Shown piece after piece: positions 28,477 through 36,382 of a stretch of 39,962 nucleotides of DNA. This DNA comes from an uncultured Gammaproteobacteria bacterium (GTDB lineage Bacteria > Pseudomonadota > Gammaproteobacteria > Arenicellales > CAJQKF01). Each line of letters begins with the position of its first letter. Position 1 is the stretch's first letter. Location of the stretch: NCBI GenBank assembly GCA_905478855.1, contig CAJQKF010000114.1:1-39962 (forward strand), written 5' to 3'. The notes beneath the pieces are model-generated. The model saw nothing but the letters and a program-made list of their open reading frames with translations, was not told the DNA's origin and did not search any database. The position numbers and the translations under genes were made by a program.

Positions 28477-29264
28477 GATCGACTCAGCTCATTTTCGAAT
28501 GGGCTAGCCGGATAATGGTACGCAACTGGGCCATCTGGCAGGCCTGCCATAAACTGCTTTACTAAGGGGTCGTTGCTATCGGTCAATTGCTCAACCGTGC
28601 CATGTCCTATGAGATTCCGATTGCCAACAATATAGATATAATCGGCAATACTACAGCCCTCGACAATATCATGAGTCACTACAATTGAGGTCAAGTTCAG
28701 CGCATCATTTAATTCTCGTATCAACTTTACGATCACCCCCATCGAAATCGGATCAAGACCGGTAAATGGTTCATCGTACATAACTAAATCCGGATCGAGC
28801 GCTATCGCTCGAGCAAGAGCCACACGCCGCGCCATTCCACCTGATAGTTCTGAAGGCATTAGGTTTGCAGCTCCGCGCAGCCCTACCATCTCAAGTTTAA
28901 TTAAGACAATAAGACGAATAATATCCTCTGGCAGATCTGTATGTTCTCTTACCGGAAATGCCACATTCTCAAAAACAGACAGATCCGTTAGTAACGCACT
29001 AGATTGGAAAAGCATGCCCATTTTTCGTCGTTGGCAATACAACTTTTTCTTGTCTGCCGGTTTGACCAATTCGCCATCAAATTCTATGCTACCTGCAGAT
29101 GGCACTAGCCGCCCTCCAATCATGGACAATAAGGATGATTTTCCGCAGCCACTCGGTCCCATGATCACCGTAATCTGACCTTTCCAAACCGATAAATCGA
29201 GTTCTTCAAAGAGTTTTTTTCCCGGAAATGAGAATTCGATATCCTTAAGATGAAGGAATGTCAT
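28473..29264 (-). CDS. mlaF: ABC transporter ATP-binding protein MlaF
   Basis: A 263-residue ATPase that powers phospholipid transport by the Mla system to maintain outer-membrane lipid asymmetry. Walker A GPSGCGKS is at 36-43, the ABC signature is LSGGMARRVALARAI, and Walker B is LVMYDEPFTGLDP with an H-loop at VVTHDI. The first gene of mlaFEDCB; its promoter should lie in the 380-base divergent region shared with cysQ. Confidence 0.97.
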   Translation of the reverse strand: MTFLHLKDIEFSFPGKKLFEELDLSVWKGQITVIMGPSGCGKSSLLSMIGGRLVPSAGSIEFDGELVKPADKKKLYCQRRKMGMLFQSSALLTDLSVFENVAFPVREHTDLPEDIIRLIVLIKLEMVGLRGAANLMPSELSGGMARRVALARAIALDPDLVMYDEPFTGLDPISMGVIVKLIRELNDALNLTSIVVTHDIVEGCSIADYIYIVGNRNLIGHGTVEQLTDSNDPLVKQFMAGLPDGPVAYHYPASPFENELSRS

Positions 29265-29647
29265 GGTATAGAGAGAGATGGTCCAGATAAAATTAAAAAA
29301 TGCTTTCTACTTCGAATATAACCGAAGTTAATGAAAGGGGTAACGATGGCAGATCAATCTTAGCATTTGTTAACCCTTTTTAGGATCTTGGGCCGGTAAA
29401 GATTTTAATCTTGTAGACCATATAGCGCATTAACGTAATTAAAACTCAGGCAAATAATTACGTTAATTTGTATCACACGTAAAATTTAAGATGAGAATTG
29501 ACTCACGATTTGTGTGGCCAAAGTATATACTTAAACATGCTAAAACACCGACTAAAATGACGCTTTATTTGTAATGGTCGATCCTTTATCCCTTTACGTA
29601 CCCTGAACACAAACGTGGATTTAAGTACATCCAAAGGACAAATTAAT
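29265..29647. other. Divergent mlaF-cysQ intergenic region
   Basis: A gene-free region between divergent mlaF and cysQ, so it should carry promoters for both. It contains a perfect 13-bp inverted repeat (listed separately) and a looser one: AAAGGGGTAAC at 29334-29344 and GTTAACCCTTTT at 29369-29380, with one mismatch and a T run on the plus side. TTGACT at 29498-29503 with an AT-rich TATATACTT near 29524 could be a promoter for cysQ but the spacing is poor. The AAAGGA ribosome binding site precedes the ATG of cysQ. Confidence 0.45.
29429..29467. repeat. Perfect 13-bp inverted repeat, possible operator
   Basis: ATTAACGTAATTA at 29429-29441 and its exact reverse complement TAATTACGTTAAT at 29455-29467 are separated by 13 bases. 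Each arm is itself centred on ACGT, so this could be two regulator half-sites or a hairpin. No T run follows, so it is not a normal terminator. Confidence 0.6.
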
Positions 29648-30463
29648 ATGTTAGACGATACGTTAGTAGAAAATGTAATTAAAATCGCCGAAAAGGCAGC
29701 AGATAAAATACTGGAAATTTATGCCCAGGAATTTAAAGTTCATGACAAATCCGACGGTTCACCGGTAACAGTTGCAGATCAGGCCGCCCATGATGTTATC
29801 TGTTCTCACTTGAAAAACTTGATTCCGGACTGCCCGATACTCTCAGAAGAGTCATTGGATAAAGAAAAAGAGCAGCGACTCAGTTGGCAGCGTTTCTGGT
29901 TGGTGGATCCTCTAGATGGCACAAAAGAATTCATCAACAAAAACGGTGAGTTCACTGTAAATATTGCGTTAATCGAGGGTACCCAGCCAGTTTTAGGTGT
30001 AGTAAATACTCCTGCACAGGGTGTCACCCACTTTGCAAGACGCGGAAACGGAGCATTTAGGCGCGACTCCAACGGAACCCGCAAAATATGCTGCTCTAAG
30101 GTTAATAATGAAACTGCGACACTTGTAGCAAGCCGTTCACATGCGGGAGTCGCGGTGGAAAAATTCAAGAATGCCATGGAACTCGATTGGCCAGTCGTAA
30201 ATACAACAAGCATGGGAAGTGCGCTTAAAATTTGTTTGGTTGCAGAAGGTGTAGCGGATATTTATCCACGTCTAGGTCTAACATCTGAATGGGATACCGC
30301 AGCAGCACATTGTGTACTGGACGAAGCCGGCGGTGCTATGTTAACTCCGAACGGGGATGTTGTTCGATACAACAAACCGGACACACTACTAAACCCATGG
30401 TTCCTAGCAATCGGAGATCCTGAGCATAATTGGTTAAAGTATCACGTAACGGAATCGGAATAG
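29648..30463 (+). CDS. cysQ: 3'(2'),5'-bisphosphate nucleotidase CysQ
   Basis: A 271-residue magnesium-dependent phosphatase of the inositol monophosphatase fold that converts PAP to AMP, removing the by-product of sulfate assimilation. Metal-binding motifs are E67-E68 in ILSEESL, D87-x-x-D90 in VDPLDGTKEF and SEWDTAAAHCVLDEAGG. ATG 29648 with AAAGGA upstream is preferred over a GTG 11 codons earlier. It is the first gene of the plus-strand block and is followed by a stable hairpin. Confidence 0.94.
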   Translation: MLDDTLVENVIKIAEKAADKILEIYAQEFKVHDKSDGSPVTVADQAAHDVICSHLKNLIPDCPILSEESLDKEKEQRLSWQRFWLVDPLDGTKEFINKNGEFTVNIALIEGTQPVLGVVNTPAQGVTHFARRGNGAFRRDSNGTRKICCSKVNNETATLVASRSHAGVAVEKFKNAMELDWPVVNTTSMGSALKICLVAEGVADIYPRLGLTSEWDTAAAHCVLDEAGGAMLTPNGDVVRYNKPDTLLNPWFLAIGDPEHNWLKYHVTESE

Positions 30464-30480
30464 CAGAACTTTTATTGCAC

Positions 30481-30515
30481 CTACCGCAGAGTACACAATA
30501 TGCACTCTGCGGTAG
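30481..30515 (+). terminator. Perfect 12-bp hairpin after cysQ
   Basis: CTACCGCAGAGT at 30481-30492 and ACTCTGCGGTAG at 30504-30515 form a perfect stem with an 11-base loop, 18 bases after the cysQ stop codon. There is no T run on either side, so it may be a processing or pausing hairpin, or a protein-binding site, rather than a standard terminator. Confidence 0.5.
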
Positions 30516-30612
30516 ATTAATATCCGTAACTTGGGCTTATAGTTATGCTCACACAGCGAACGACTAATACTGATTACGTAATTCAATCATGATTCGGTAT
30601 ACTGTTAACAAG

Positions 30613-30641
30613 TTGACTCTACTTATTAACATCACTATGTC
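30613..30641 (+). promoter_or_regulatory. Candidate promoter for dapF
   Basis: TTGACT at 30613-30618 is followed after 17 bases by TATGTC at 30636-30641, 20 bases before the dapF ATG. The -35 is good, the -10 is weak. A TATACT hexamer at 30598-30603 is an alternative -10 but lacks a good -35. Confidence 0.28.
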
Positions 30642-30661
30642 ACCAGAAAGAATACTTTGAA

Positions 30662-31519
30662 ATGCATCACCCCATACCATTTTCGAAAATGCACTCTCTT
30701 GGCAATGATTTTGTCATGATTGATGGAGTGAGAAACGATATTTGGATTACTCGAGATTTAGCTCGATATATTTCAGATAGGAAGTTTGGAATTGGCTGCG
30801 ACCAAATACTTGTAGCCGAAGCACCAGTTGATGAAGAAACGGACTTTCGCTTTCGGATTTTCAATGCTGATGGCAGTGAATCCGCCCAATGCGGTAATGG
30901 CGCACGATGTTTCGCTCGATTTCTTTTAGACCAGGGATTAACGACCAAACAACGCATCCCGGTATCAACACTGAACACATATATGGTTTTGGAATTTGAA
31001 AGCAACCAAAGAATAACGGTAAATATGGGTGAGCCTGTGTTGGAACATAGTGCCATACCGTTTATAGGATCGACGTCTGATCACATACAAACACTATGTA
31101 TCGATGAGTATTCGCTGGAATTTGGTATAATTTCAATGGGTAATCCCCACGCGGTAACACTTGTGGAGGATGTACGTAATATAGACGTCGACCACATAGG
31201 TAAAACGATCGAGCACCACCCATCATTTCCAGAACGCACCAATGTGGGATTTCTTCAAGTGGATGACTCTGCATCTATTCAACTACGCGTGTTTGAACGT
31301 GGAGTTGGCGAAACGCTTGCGTGCGGAAGCGGCGCATGTGCTGCAGTTGTAAGCGGTAATTTACGCGGATTCTTGGACTCGAATGTAAACGTTAGCCTCC
31401 CTGGTGGTTCACTGGAAGTAAGATGGAATGGTGTTGGAACTCCGGTCTATCTATGCGGAGATGCTCAACATGTCTTCGATGGTCAACTTAACCCTAATTC
31501 TTCAAACTTAATCAAATAA
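30662..31519 (+). CDS. dapF: Diaminopimelate epimerase
   Basis: A 285-residue cofactor-independent epimerase converting LL- to meso-diaminopimelate for lysine and peptidoglycan synthesis. The two active-site cysteines are C77 in SAQCGNGARCF and the cysteine of ETLACGSGACAA in the C-terminal domain. N-terminal FSKMHSLGNDFVMID is typical. The downstream DUF484 gene starts one base after its stop, giving the conserved dapF-DUF484-xerC order. Confidence 0.97.
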   Translation: MHHPIPFSKMHSLGNDFVMIDGVRNDIWITRDLARYISDRKFGIGCDQILVAEAPVDEETDFRFRIFNADGSESAQCGNGARCFARFLLDQGLTTKQRIPVSTLNTYMVLEFESNQRITVNMGEPVLEHSAIPFIGSTSDHIQTLCIDEYSLEFGIISMGNPHAVTLVEDVRNIDVDHIGKTIEHHPSFPERTNVGFLQVDDSASIQLRVFERGVGETLACGSGACAAVVSGNLRGFLDSNVNVSLPGGSLEVRWNGVGTPVYLCGDAQHVFDGQLNPNSSNLIK

Positions 31520-31520
31520 A

Positions 31521-32171
31521 ATGACTTCCAGCGACAATGCTTCCGAGACTATGCCTGTGGAAATAACCGAGCAAGATTTTGCCAACTATTTACGTCAGAA
31601 TCCTGATTTTTTTGAGAGACATCCATCCTTGCTTTCACAACTGGTTGTCCCGCACCCCCAAAGCGGCCAAGCTGTATCTCTTCTTGAACGCAAAGTTATT
31701 ATAATGCGCGAGCAACAAGAAGATTCCCAACGGCAATTAAGTGAACTTATCAAAAACGCTCGAAATAACGAAAAACTAATACAGGGTATCGATCAGTTTT
31801 CTGTTCAGTTATTGAGTGTTAAAGAACTCGAATATCTATCCCGCAAACTATCCGATTGGCTTCGTGAAAACTTTAACCCGGAGTTCCTCGCCGTCATGCT
31901 GGATGTCGACAAGTCATTATTAGGATTGCTGGGTGATGCCGATAGCTGCACCTGTACTACTAAGTTACCCGAATCAACCCTTAGGAAAATTTTTCGATCG
32001 GACAGTAACGCAATAAAATCGGTAGCGGCTATACCATTGCGTTATTCTGATTTAGGCGTAATCGTATTTGGCTCGTCAGATCATAAGCGATACGCTAACA
32101 ATTCAGGCACTCGCTATCTCGATCAGTTGCAGCGTTTACTTAACACCACGCTTACTCGACTAAGCGGATAG
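31521..32171 (+). CDS. DUF484 family protein
   Basis: A 216-residue cytosolic protein of the DUF484 (YigA-like) family, which carries a GAF-like C-terminal domain. The N-terminal segment FANYLRQNPDFFERHPSLLSQLVVPHP is diagnostic of the family, followed by a predicted coiled coil around MREQQEDSQRQLSELIKNARN. Its function is unknown; the gene is nearly always between dapF and xerC in gammaproteobacteria, which suggests a link to recombinase or cell-cycle tasks without proving one. Confidence 0.9.
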   Translation: MTSSDNASETMPVEITEQDFANYLRQNPDFFERHPSLLSQLVVPHPQSGQAVSLLERKVIIMREQQEDSQRQLSELIKNARNNEKLIQGIDQFSVQLLSVKELEYLSRKLSDWLRENFNPEFLAVMLDVDKSLLGLLGDADSCTCTTKLPESTLRKIFRSDSNAIKSVAAIPLRYSDLGVIVFGSSDHKRYANNSGTRYLDQLQRLLNTTLTRLSG

Positions 32172-32176
32172 CTGCT

Positions 32177-33091
32177 TTGCGAGAACCTTTGCAAATAGAT
32201 ATTAATGAATTTTTTATTCATTTAGTTTCTGAACGCGGATTATCTGAAAACACGGTAAAAGCCTATCAGCGCGATCTTGAATCATTGACTGAGTTTTGCG
32301 ATAAGTTGAACATTACACAATGGTCCGATATTGATTTTCATATGGCACGTGGATTTCCGTCAAAATTACACCAATCAGGACGATCAGGACGATCGATACA
32401 GCGAACGTTATCTGCGGCACGCACTTTTTTCCGATATTTAGGCCGAGAAGAGCGGATAGACAAAAACCCTTTTGACGGTCTACGAGCACCGAAGTCGCAT
32501 AAAAGGCTTCCGGTAACGTTAAACACCGACGAAGCAGTCTCGCTGGTTAATGTTGAAACTAACGAACCAATAGATTTTCGTGATAGAGCATGTGTTGAAT
32601 TATTTTACTCCAGTGGTCTCCGCGTTTCCGAACTAGTCGCCCTAAATATAGATTCCATCGATCTCACAGAGGCTATCGCCATCGTCGTTGGAAAGGGCAA
32701 CAAAACTCGGCATCTCCCTGTAGGAGCACAGGCCTTGGAGGCCATCAAAAAATGGCTAATTTATAGAGAACACCTAGCCCATCCACACGAAAAATCACTC
32801 TTCGTTTCAGCACGAGGTAAACGTCTAGCCGTTCGAAGCATTCAAAAACGCATTGAATTACTATCATTGCGTCAAGGTCTCAACAAACATGTCTCGCCGC
32901 ATATGCTCCGCCATTCATTTGCCAGCCATATGCTGGAGTCCAGTGGAAATCTACGAGCCGTTCAAGAGTTGCTTGGCCACGCAGATATCTCAACGACTCA
33001 AATTTATACCCATCTAGACTACCAGCACCTAGCGGCTGTCTACGATCGCAGCCACCCCCGGGCAAAACGCGCCAAAAAAAAACCAAAGTGA
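32177..33091 (+). CDS. xerC: Site-specific tyrosine recombinase XerC
   Basis: A 304-residue tyrosine recombinase that acts with XerD at dif to resolve chromosome dimers. All catalytic residues are present: R149 in SGLRVSELVAL, K173 in VVGKGNKTRHLPV, H242 and R245 in HMLRHSFASHM, H268 in LLGHAD and the nucleophile Y277 in TTQIYTHLD. The start is TTG 32177, five bases after the DUF484 stop; no ATG lies near the N-terminus. Context identifies it as the housekeeping XerC, not a phage or island integrase. Confidence 0.95.
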   Translation: MREPLQIDINEFFIHLVSERGLSENTVKAYQRDLESLTEFCDKLNITQWSDIDFHMARGFPSKLHQSGRSGRSIQRTLSAARTFFRYLGREERIDKNPFDGLRAPKSHKRLPVTLNTDEAVSLVNVETNEPIDFRDRACVELFYSSGLRVSELVALNIDSIDLTEAIAIVVGKGNKTRHLPVGAQALEAIKKWLIYREHLAHPHEKSLFVSARGKRLAVRSIQKRIELLSLRQGLNKHVSPHMLRHSFASHMLESSGNLRAVQELLGHADISTTQIYTHLDYQHLAAVYDRSHPRAKRAKKKPK

Positions 33092-33138
33092 TAATCTGGA
33101 TATCACCAAGCAAGAGGCGGTAGGTACAATCACAAATC

Positions 33139-33900
33139 TCATTTAATCGCAATATAACCTTCGAAACACAAATACTTCATAATCGGCATAAAATCCACAA
33201 AGCCTGCACGTTCTAATAATCCAAAATTACCCGCGGTAGAAAAAGGCTCCAGAACTTTTTTTAAACTACGCGTTTTTGCCAGTATTTCATCGGGTGTAAA
33301 GTTATTTTCCAGTTTGTAATCGTTGTAAAGACCGGTCACGTAATCTTGGAACCGGGCATCCGGTGCGCGTACTTTTTCGAACCAGATAAAACCACCACCC
33401 CAATTTAGGTTTTGGTAAATCTTATCGATCACTAGTTGACGAGCACTGGGAGAAATAAATTGGATTACATAGTAGGAAACCATTAAATCGCTGGGTTTAA
33501 ATTCATACTCAAGAACATCCGCTGTGGAAAACTCAAGATTAGGCAGAAGCGATTCAGTTTCAGATTCTGCTTGATGAGTCATTGCCTCTTCTGAATCGAT
33601 ACCGATAAATTTCGCCTGTCGATGCTTATGCTTCTTGGCCAACTGACGCACCAGCGTACCGGTAGAACTTCCAATCTCGTAAACATAAGAGTCGTCGCTA
33701 ACAAAATAGTCACTGAATTTTATCGTTAAGTCGTGACCTGCTTCATAAAAAGGAACTGAGCTTCTGACATGACTGCTAAAACTTTTGGCCGTATCACCTC
33801 CAAACGTCCATCCTGCATTCAAAAGTTCCTCGCCATCTCCTTCGCTCACTTTTTTCACCACAATTTCATACTCGTTGTAAAACCATACTGTTTTTCTCAA
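33139..33900 (-). CDS. CmoA-like class I SAM-dependent methyltransferase
   Basis: A 253-residue Rossmann-fold enzyme. The SAM motif is EIGSSTG at about 75-81, followed by FIGIDSEEAM (acidic ribose contact) and STADVLEYEF. Overall pattern (WTFGGDTAKSFSSHVRSSVPFY, then YFVSDDSYVYEIGSSTG and a C-terminal FEGYIAIK) recalls CmoA, the carboxy-SAM synthase of tRNA wobble modification, though motif I differs from the usual GCSLG form. CmoB is not adjacent. It may be a paralogue acting on another substrate. It converges with xerC, 47 bases apart. Confidence 0.75.
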   Translation of the reverse strand: MRKTVWFYNEYEIVVKKVSEGDGEELLNAGWTFGGDTAKSFSSHVRSSVPFYEAGHDLTIKFSDYFVSDDSYVYEIGSSTGTLVRQLAKKHKHRQAKFIGIDSEEAMTHQAESETESLLPNLEFSTADVLEYEFKPSDLMVSYYVIQFISPSARQLVIDKIYQNLNWGGGFIWFEKVRAPDARFQDYVTGLYNDYKLENNFTPDEILAKTRSLKKVLEPFSTAGNFGLLERAGFVDFMPIMKYLCFEGYIAIK

Positions 33901-34469
33901 TGATAGTATTTATCACTTATGATTCACTTTACAGGCTAACAAAAACTTTTTATTCGAACCTATCGGTAGCTAGTCCCATCATACTAGTATTTTTGAATCC
34001 CGCTATCTGCACATTATTACCAAGTTTTTCGCACCAAACACAAGGCCCCCAAAAAGATGTGATGCGAGTTAACTCACCGTCATAGCTTTTTACTGCGAAA
34101 AGATAAATAAACCGATTGTTGTATGATTCTTGATCAATCCTGGGTAACCAATAATAATCTTGAAAGACGGTGTCGAATTAAATTGACGACTAAAGCTGGT
34201 AACTAAATGACAGCCGAAGAATCAAAGTCATTATTATGCAGACCCCAACAACATATTAGCAACGTTGAATAGAATACTAGCCCACTCGGACGAGACGCAA
34301 TAAATTGTTCATAAAGCGCACGTACATTTCCTCTTTATCTCTTTAGATAAATATCTTTGAAGCTGTCATGCGGTCTTACGACGAATTTCAGCAACTTAAT
34401 TTACTGAAATTACAACGCGCGAACTGGTCATTCAGAAAGCATCCTCATCTTAACATCGGTCGCCTAGGT
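33901..34469. other. 569-base gap with possible gene remnant
   Basis: No complete gene is visible between the methyltransferase and the tartrate dehydrogenase genes. On the minus strand a 75-codon open frame (33950-34177) is listed separately; further upstream only short fragments occur, including a 16-codon frame preceded by AGAGGAA near 34325. A T-loop-like GGTTCAAATC near 34468 overlaps the end of the dehydrogenase gene and is not part of a tRNA. Confidence 0.5.
33950..34177 (-). pseudogene. Unassigned 75-codon open frame, possible 3' gene remnant
   Basis: A minus-strand frame from just after TAA at 34178-34180 to TAA at 33950-33952, with no ATG, GTG or TTG in its first two thirds. The composition is protein-like, with YYWLPRIDQESYNNRF, a YLFAVKSYDGELTRI stretch and a SFWGPCVWCEKLG segment holding a CxxC-like pair. 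It ends 49 bases before the methyltransferase start, on the same strand. I recognise no family; it could be the tail of a decayed gene or a chance open frame. Confidence 0.25.
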
Positions 34470-35528
34470 TCAAATCATCTCAGCGATTGCCAAACCTAAT
34501 TCCGAAGTTGTTGCATTTCCGCCAAGGTCCGGAGTACGTGGCCCTTCAGCCAATACCGCTTCAATTCCTTTCATTATCGCTGTTGATGCAGCATTCTCTC
34601 CCAAATGATCCAACATCATAGCGGCTGACCATATCTGACCTATTGGGTTCGCTATTCCCTTACCAAAAATGTCAGGCGCAGAACCGTGAACGGGTTCAAA
34701 CATCGACGGGTATTCTCGTTCAGGATTCAGGTTTGCAGACGGTGCAATACCAATTGTTCCGGTCGTCGCCGGGCCTAAATCGGATAATATGTCGCCAAAT
34801 AAATTCGAGGCAACCACCACATCAAACCAGTCCGGATGTTGTACAAAATGCGCCGCAAGAATATCCACATGAAATTGGTCGGTCGTTACATCAGGGTATT
34901 TTTTTGACATCAATTCGAATCGTTCATCCCAAAATGGCATGCTGTGCATTATGCCGTTTGATTTGGTAGCAGAAGTCACTTTCCTACGATCCCGCTTTTG
35001 TGCCAAATCAAAGGCAAATTTCAATGCACGATCAACACCTTTACGGGTAAATACATTTTGCTGGATGACCACTTCTTCATCAGTACCTTGGTATAAACGA
35101 CCACCAATTTCCGAATACTCCCCCTCATTGTTTTCTCTTACGACATAATAATCAATGCTACCAGGGGATGCTGCAGATAACGGTGACTGCACGCCAGGCA
35201 TTAAACGAACCGGTCGGAGGTTTATATATTGGCGAAACGAGCGCCTGATGGGAATCAGTAATCCCCACAGTGAAATATGGTCGGGAACTCCAGGAAAGCC
35301 TACTGCACCGAGAAAAATCGCATCTGATTCACTAATTTCATCTAATCCATTCTCTGGCATCATACGGCCAGTTTTTGTATAGGCTTCACAACTCCAGTCG
35401 TATTCTTGCCATTGAAATTGGAGATCGAAGCGCGAAGCAACCCGTTCTAGGACCCTAATTCCTTCAGGTACAACTTCCTTACCAATACCGTCACCCGGTA
35501 TTACGGCTATCGTATATTTATTTGTCAT
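34470..35528 (-). CDS. Tartrate dehydrogenase / D-malate dehydrogenase (decarboxylating)
   Basis: A 352-residue NAD-dependent beta-decarboxylating dehydrogenase of the isocitrate/isopropylmalate family, most like tartrate dehydrogenases (TtuC) and DmlA. N-terminal IAVIPGDGIGKEVVPEG, the substrate motif INLRPVRLMPG, VVRENNEGEYSEIGGR, and the metal-binding DILSDLGPATTGTIGIAPSANL are seen, with FEPVHGSAPDIFGKGIANP near the C-terminus. The ENNEGEYSEIGG pattern separates it from LeuB. No leuCD neighbours are present. Tartrate, D-malate or 3-isopropylmalate-like substrates are possible. It lies 77 bases downstream of ppa on the same strand. Confidence 0.9.
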   Translation of the reverse strand: MTNKYTIAVIPGDGIGKEVVPEGIRVLERVASRFDLQFQWQEYDWSCEAYTKTGRMMPENGLDEISESDAIFLGAVGFPGVPDHISLWGLLIPIRRSFRQYINLRPVRLMPGVQSPLSAASPGSIDYYVVRENNEGEYSEIGGRLYQGTDEEVVIQQNVFTRKGVDRALKFAFDLAQKRDRRKVTSATKSNGIMHSMPFWDERFELMSKKYPDVTTDQFHVDILAAHFVQHPDWFDVVVASNLFGDILSDLGPATTGTIGIAPSANLNPEREYPSMFEPVHGSAPDIFGKGIANPIGQIWSAAMMLDHLGENAASTAIMKGIEAVLAEGPRTPDLGGNATTSELGLAIAEMI

Positions 35529-35605
35529 TTGTGAACGTCTCGTTTATTAGCCCAAAAAATACCATTTGGGACGCTTTAAAAAGGAATTTAAGGAACAAAA
35601 CAACT

Positions 35606-36136
35606 TCAACTAGATTTTGCTAGTTCGATCCCTTTCAGAATTTCCTGCTTCGCATGATCTGCATCCAACCAACCGCGAACTCGAACCCACTTGCCATTTT
35701 CCAAATCTTTATAATGCTCGAAGAAATGGGATATTTGATCTAGAACTTCCGACGGCAAATCCGAGTATTCGTTTATACCCCGATACAAACTGGTTAATTT
35801 AGTGATTGGCACACCAATAATTTTAGCGTCTTCTCCCGACTCATCGTCCATCGACAACATTCCTATCGGACGGCAGCGAGCTACCGAACCCGGAATTAAC
35901 GGTAACGGACTAATAACAAGGAAATCGACCGGATCTCCGTCACCACAGAGCGTATGAGGAATATAACCATAGTTACATGGATAACGCATTGACGTAGATA
36001 AAAAGCGATCTACAAACATCGCACCAGTGTCTTTATCCACCTCGTATTTTACTGGCTCGCCATTTAACGGGATTTCGATAATGACATTCACATCATCCGG
36101 AACTTGATATCCGGTGGGCACTCGATCAAGAATCAT
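35606..36136 (-). CDS. ppa: Soluble inorganic pyrophosphatase, family I
   Basis: A 176-residue cytosolic magnesium-dependent enzyme that hydrolyses pyrophosphate to drive biosynthetic reactions. The family I signature DGDPVD is at 66-71, with upstream [13 protein letters not shown] and downstream EDAKIIGVP. It is transcribed divergently from the membrane pyrophosphatase gene, with 246 bases between the two start codons, so the cell encodes both soluble and ion-pumping pyrophosphatases side by side. Confidence 0.97.
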   Translation of the reverse strand: MILDRVPTGYQVPDDVNVIIEIPLNGEPVKYEVDKDTGAMFVDRFLSTSMRYPCNYGYIPHTLCGDGDPVDFLVISPLPLIPGSVARCRPIGMLSMDDESGEDAKIIGVPITKLTSLYRGINEYSDLPSEVLDQISHFFEHYKDLENGKWVRVRGWLDADHAKQEILKGIELAKSS

Positions 36137-36303
36137 AATTTAAATATAGTAAATTGGAAAACACAAAAAAACGGATCAAAACGACTAAATTCTAAATACA
36201 AATCAATCGCTTAGACCCTAGAATTAGCTATTAGTGGATATTTCGCCGTAGTTTACAACGACATCACTACTTTTTAAGTTAAACATTTTAATAGAATGTA
36301 TTT

Positions 36304-36332
36304 ATCGTGTAGGCCACACGATTTGCTATACT
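36304..36332 (+). promoter_or_regulatory. hppA promoter with dyad operator candidate
   Basis: An extended -10 element, TGC followed by TATACT at 36327-36332, lies about 50 bases before the hppA start. Directly upstream is a perfect dyad ATCGTGT-N5-ACACGAT at 36304-36322, covering the -35 zone, which could bind a dimeric regulator. The real hppA start follows an AGGAGG site at 36373-36378. Confidence 0.42.
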
Positions 36333-36382
36333 CCCCTCGGTTTTTTTATAGCTACATTATTTTAATTAATCTAGGAGGGTTC

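Noticed and set aside
32177..33091. Tyrosine recombinase as sign of an integrated element
   Set aside because: The dapF-DUF484-xerC context and sequence identify it as the housekeeping XerC; there are no attachment repeats or phage genes.
34459..34480. T-loop-like GGTTCAAATC suggesting a tRNA
   Set aside because: The flanking bases do not pair as a T stem, there is no acceptor or anticodon stem, and it overlaps the end of the dehydrogenase gene.
36296..36382. N-terminal extension of HppA by 29 residues
   Set aside because: It would cross the promoter and the AGGAGG site; family members begin at the hydrophobic segment after ATG 36383.
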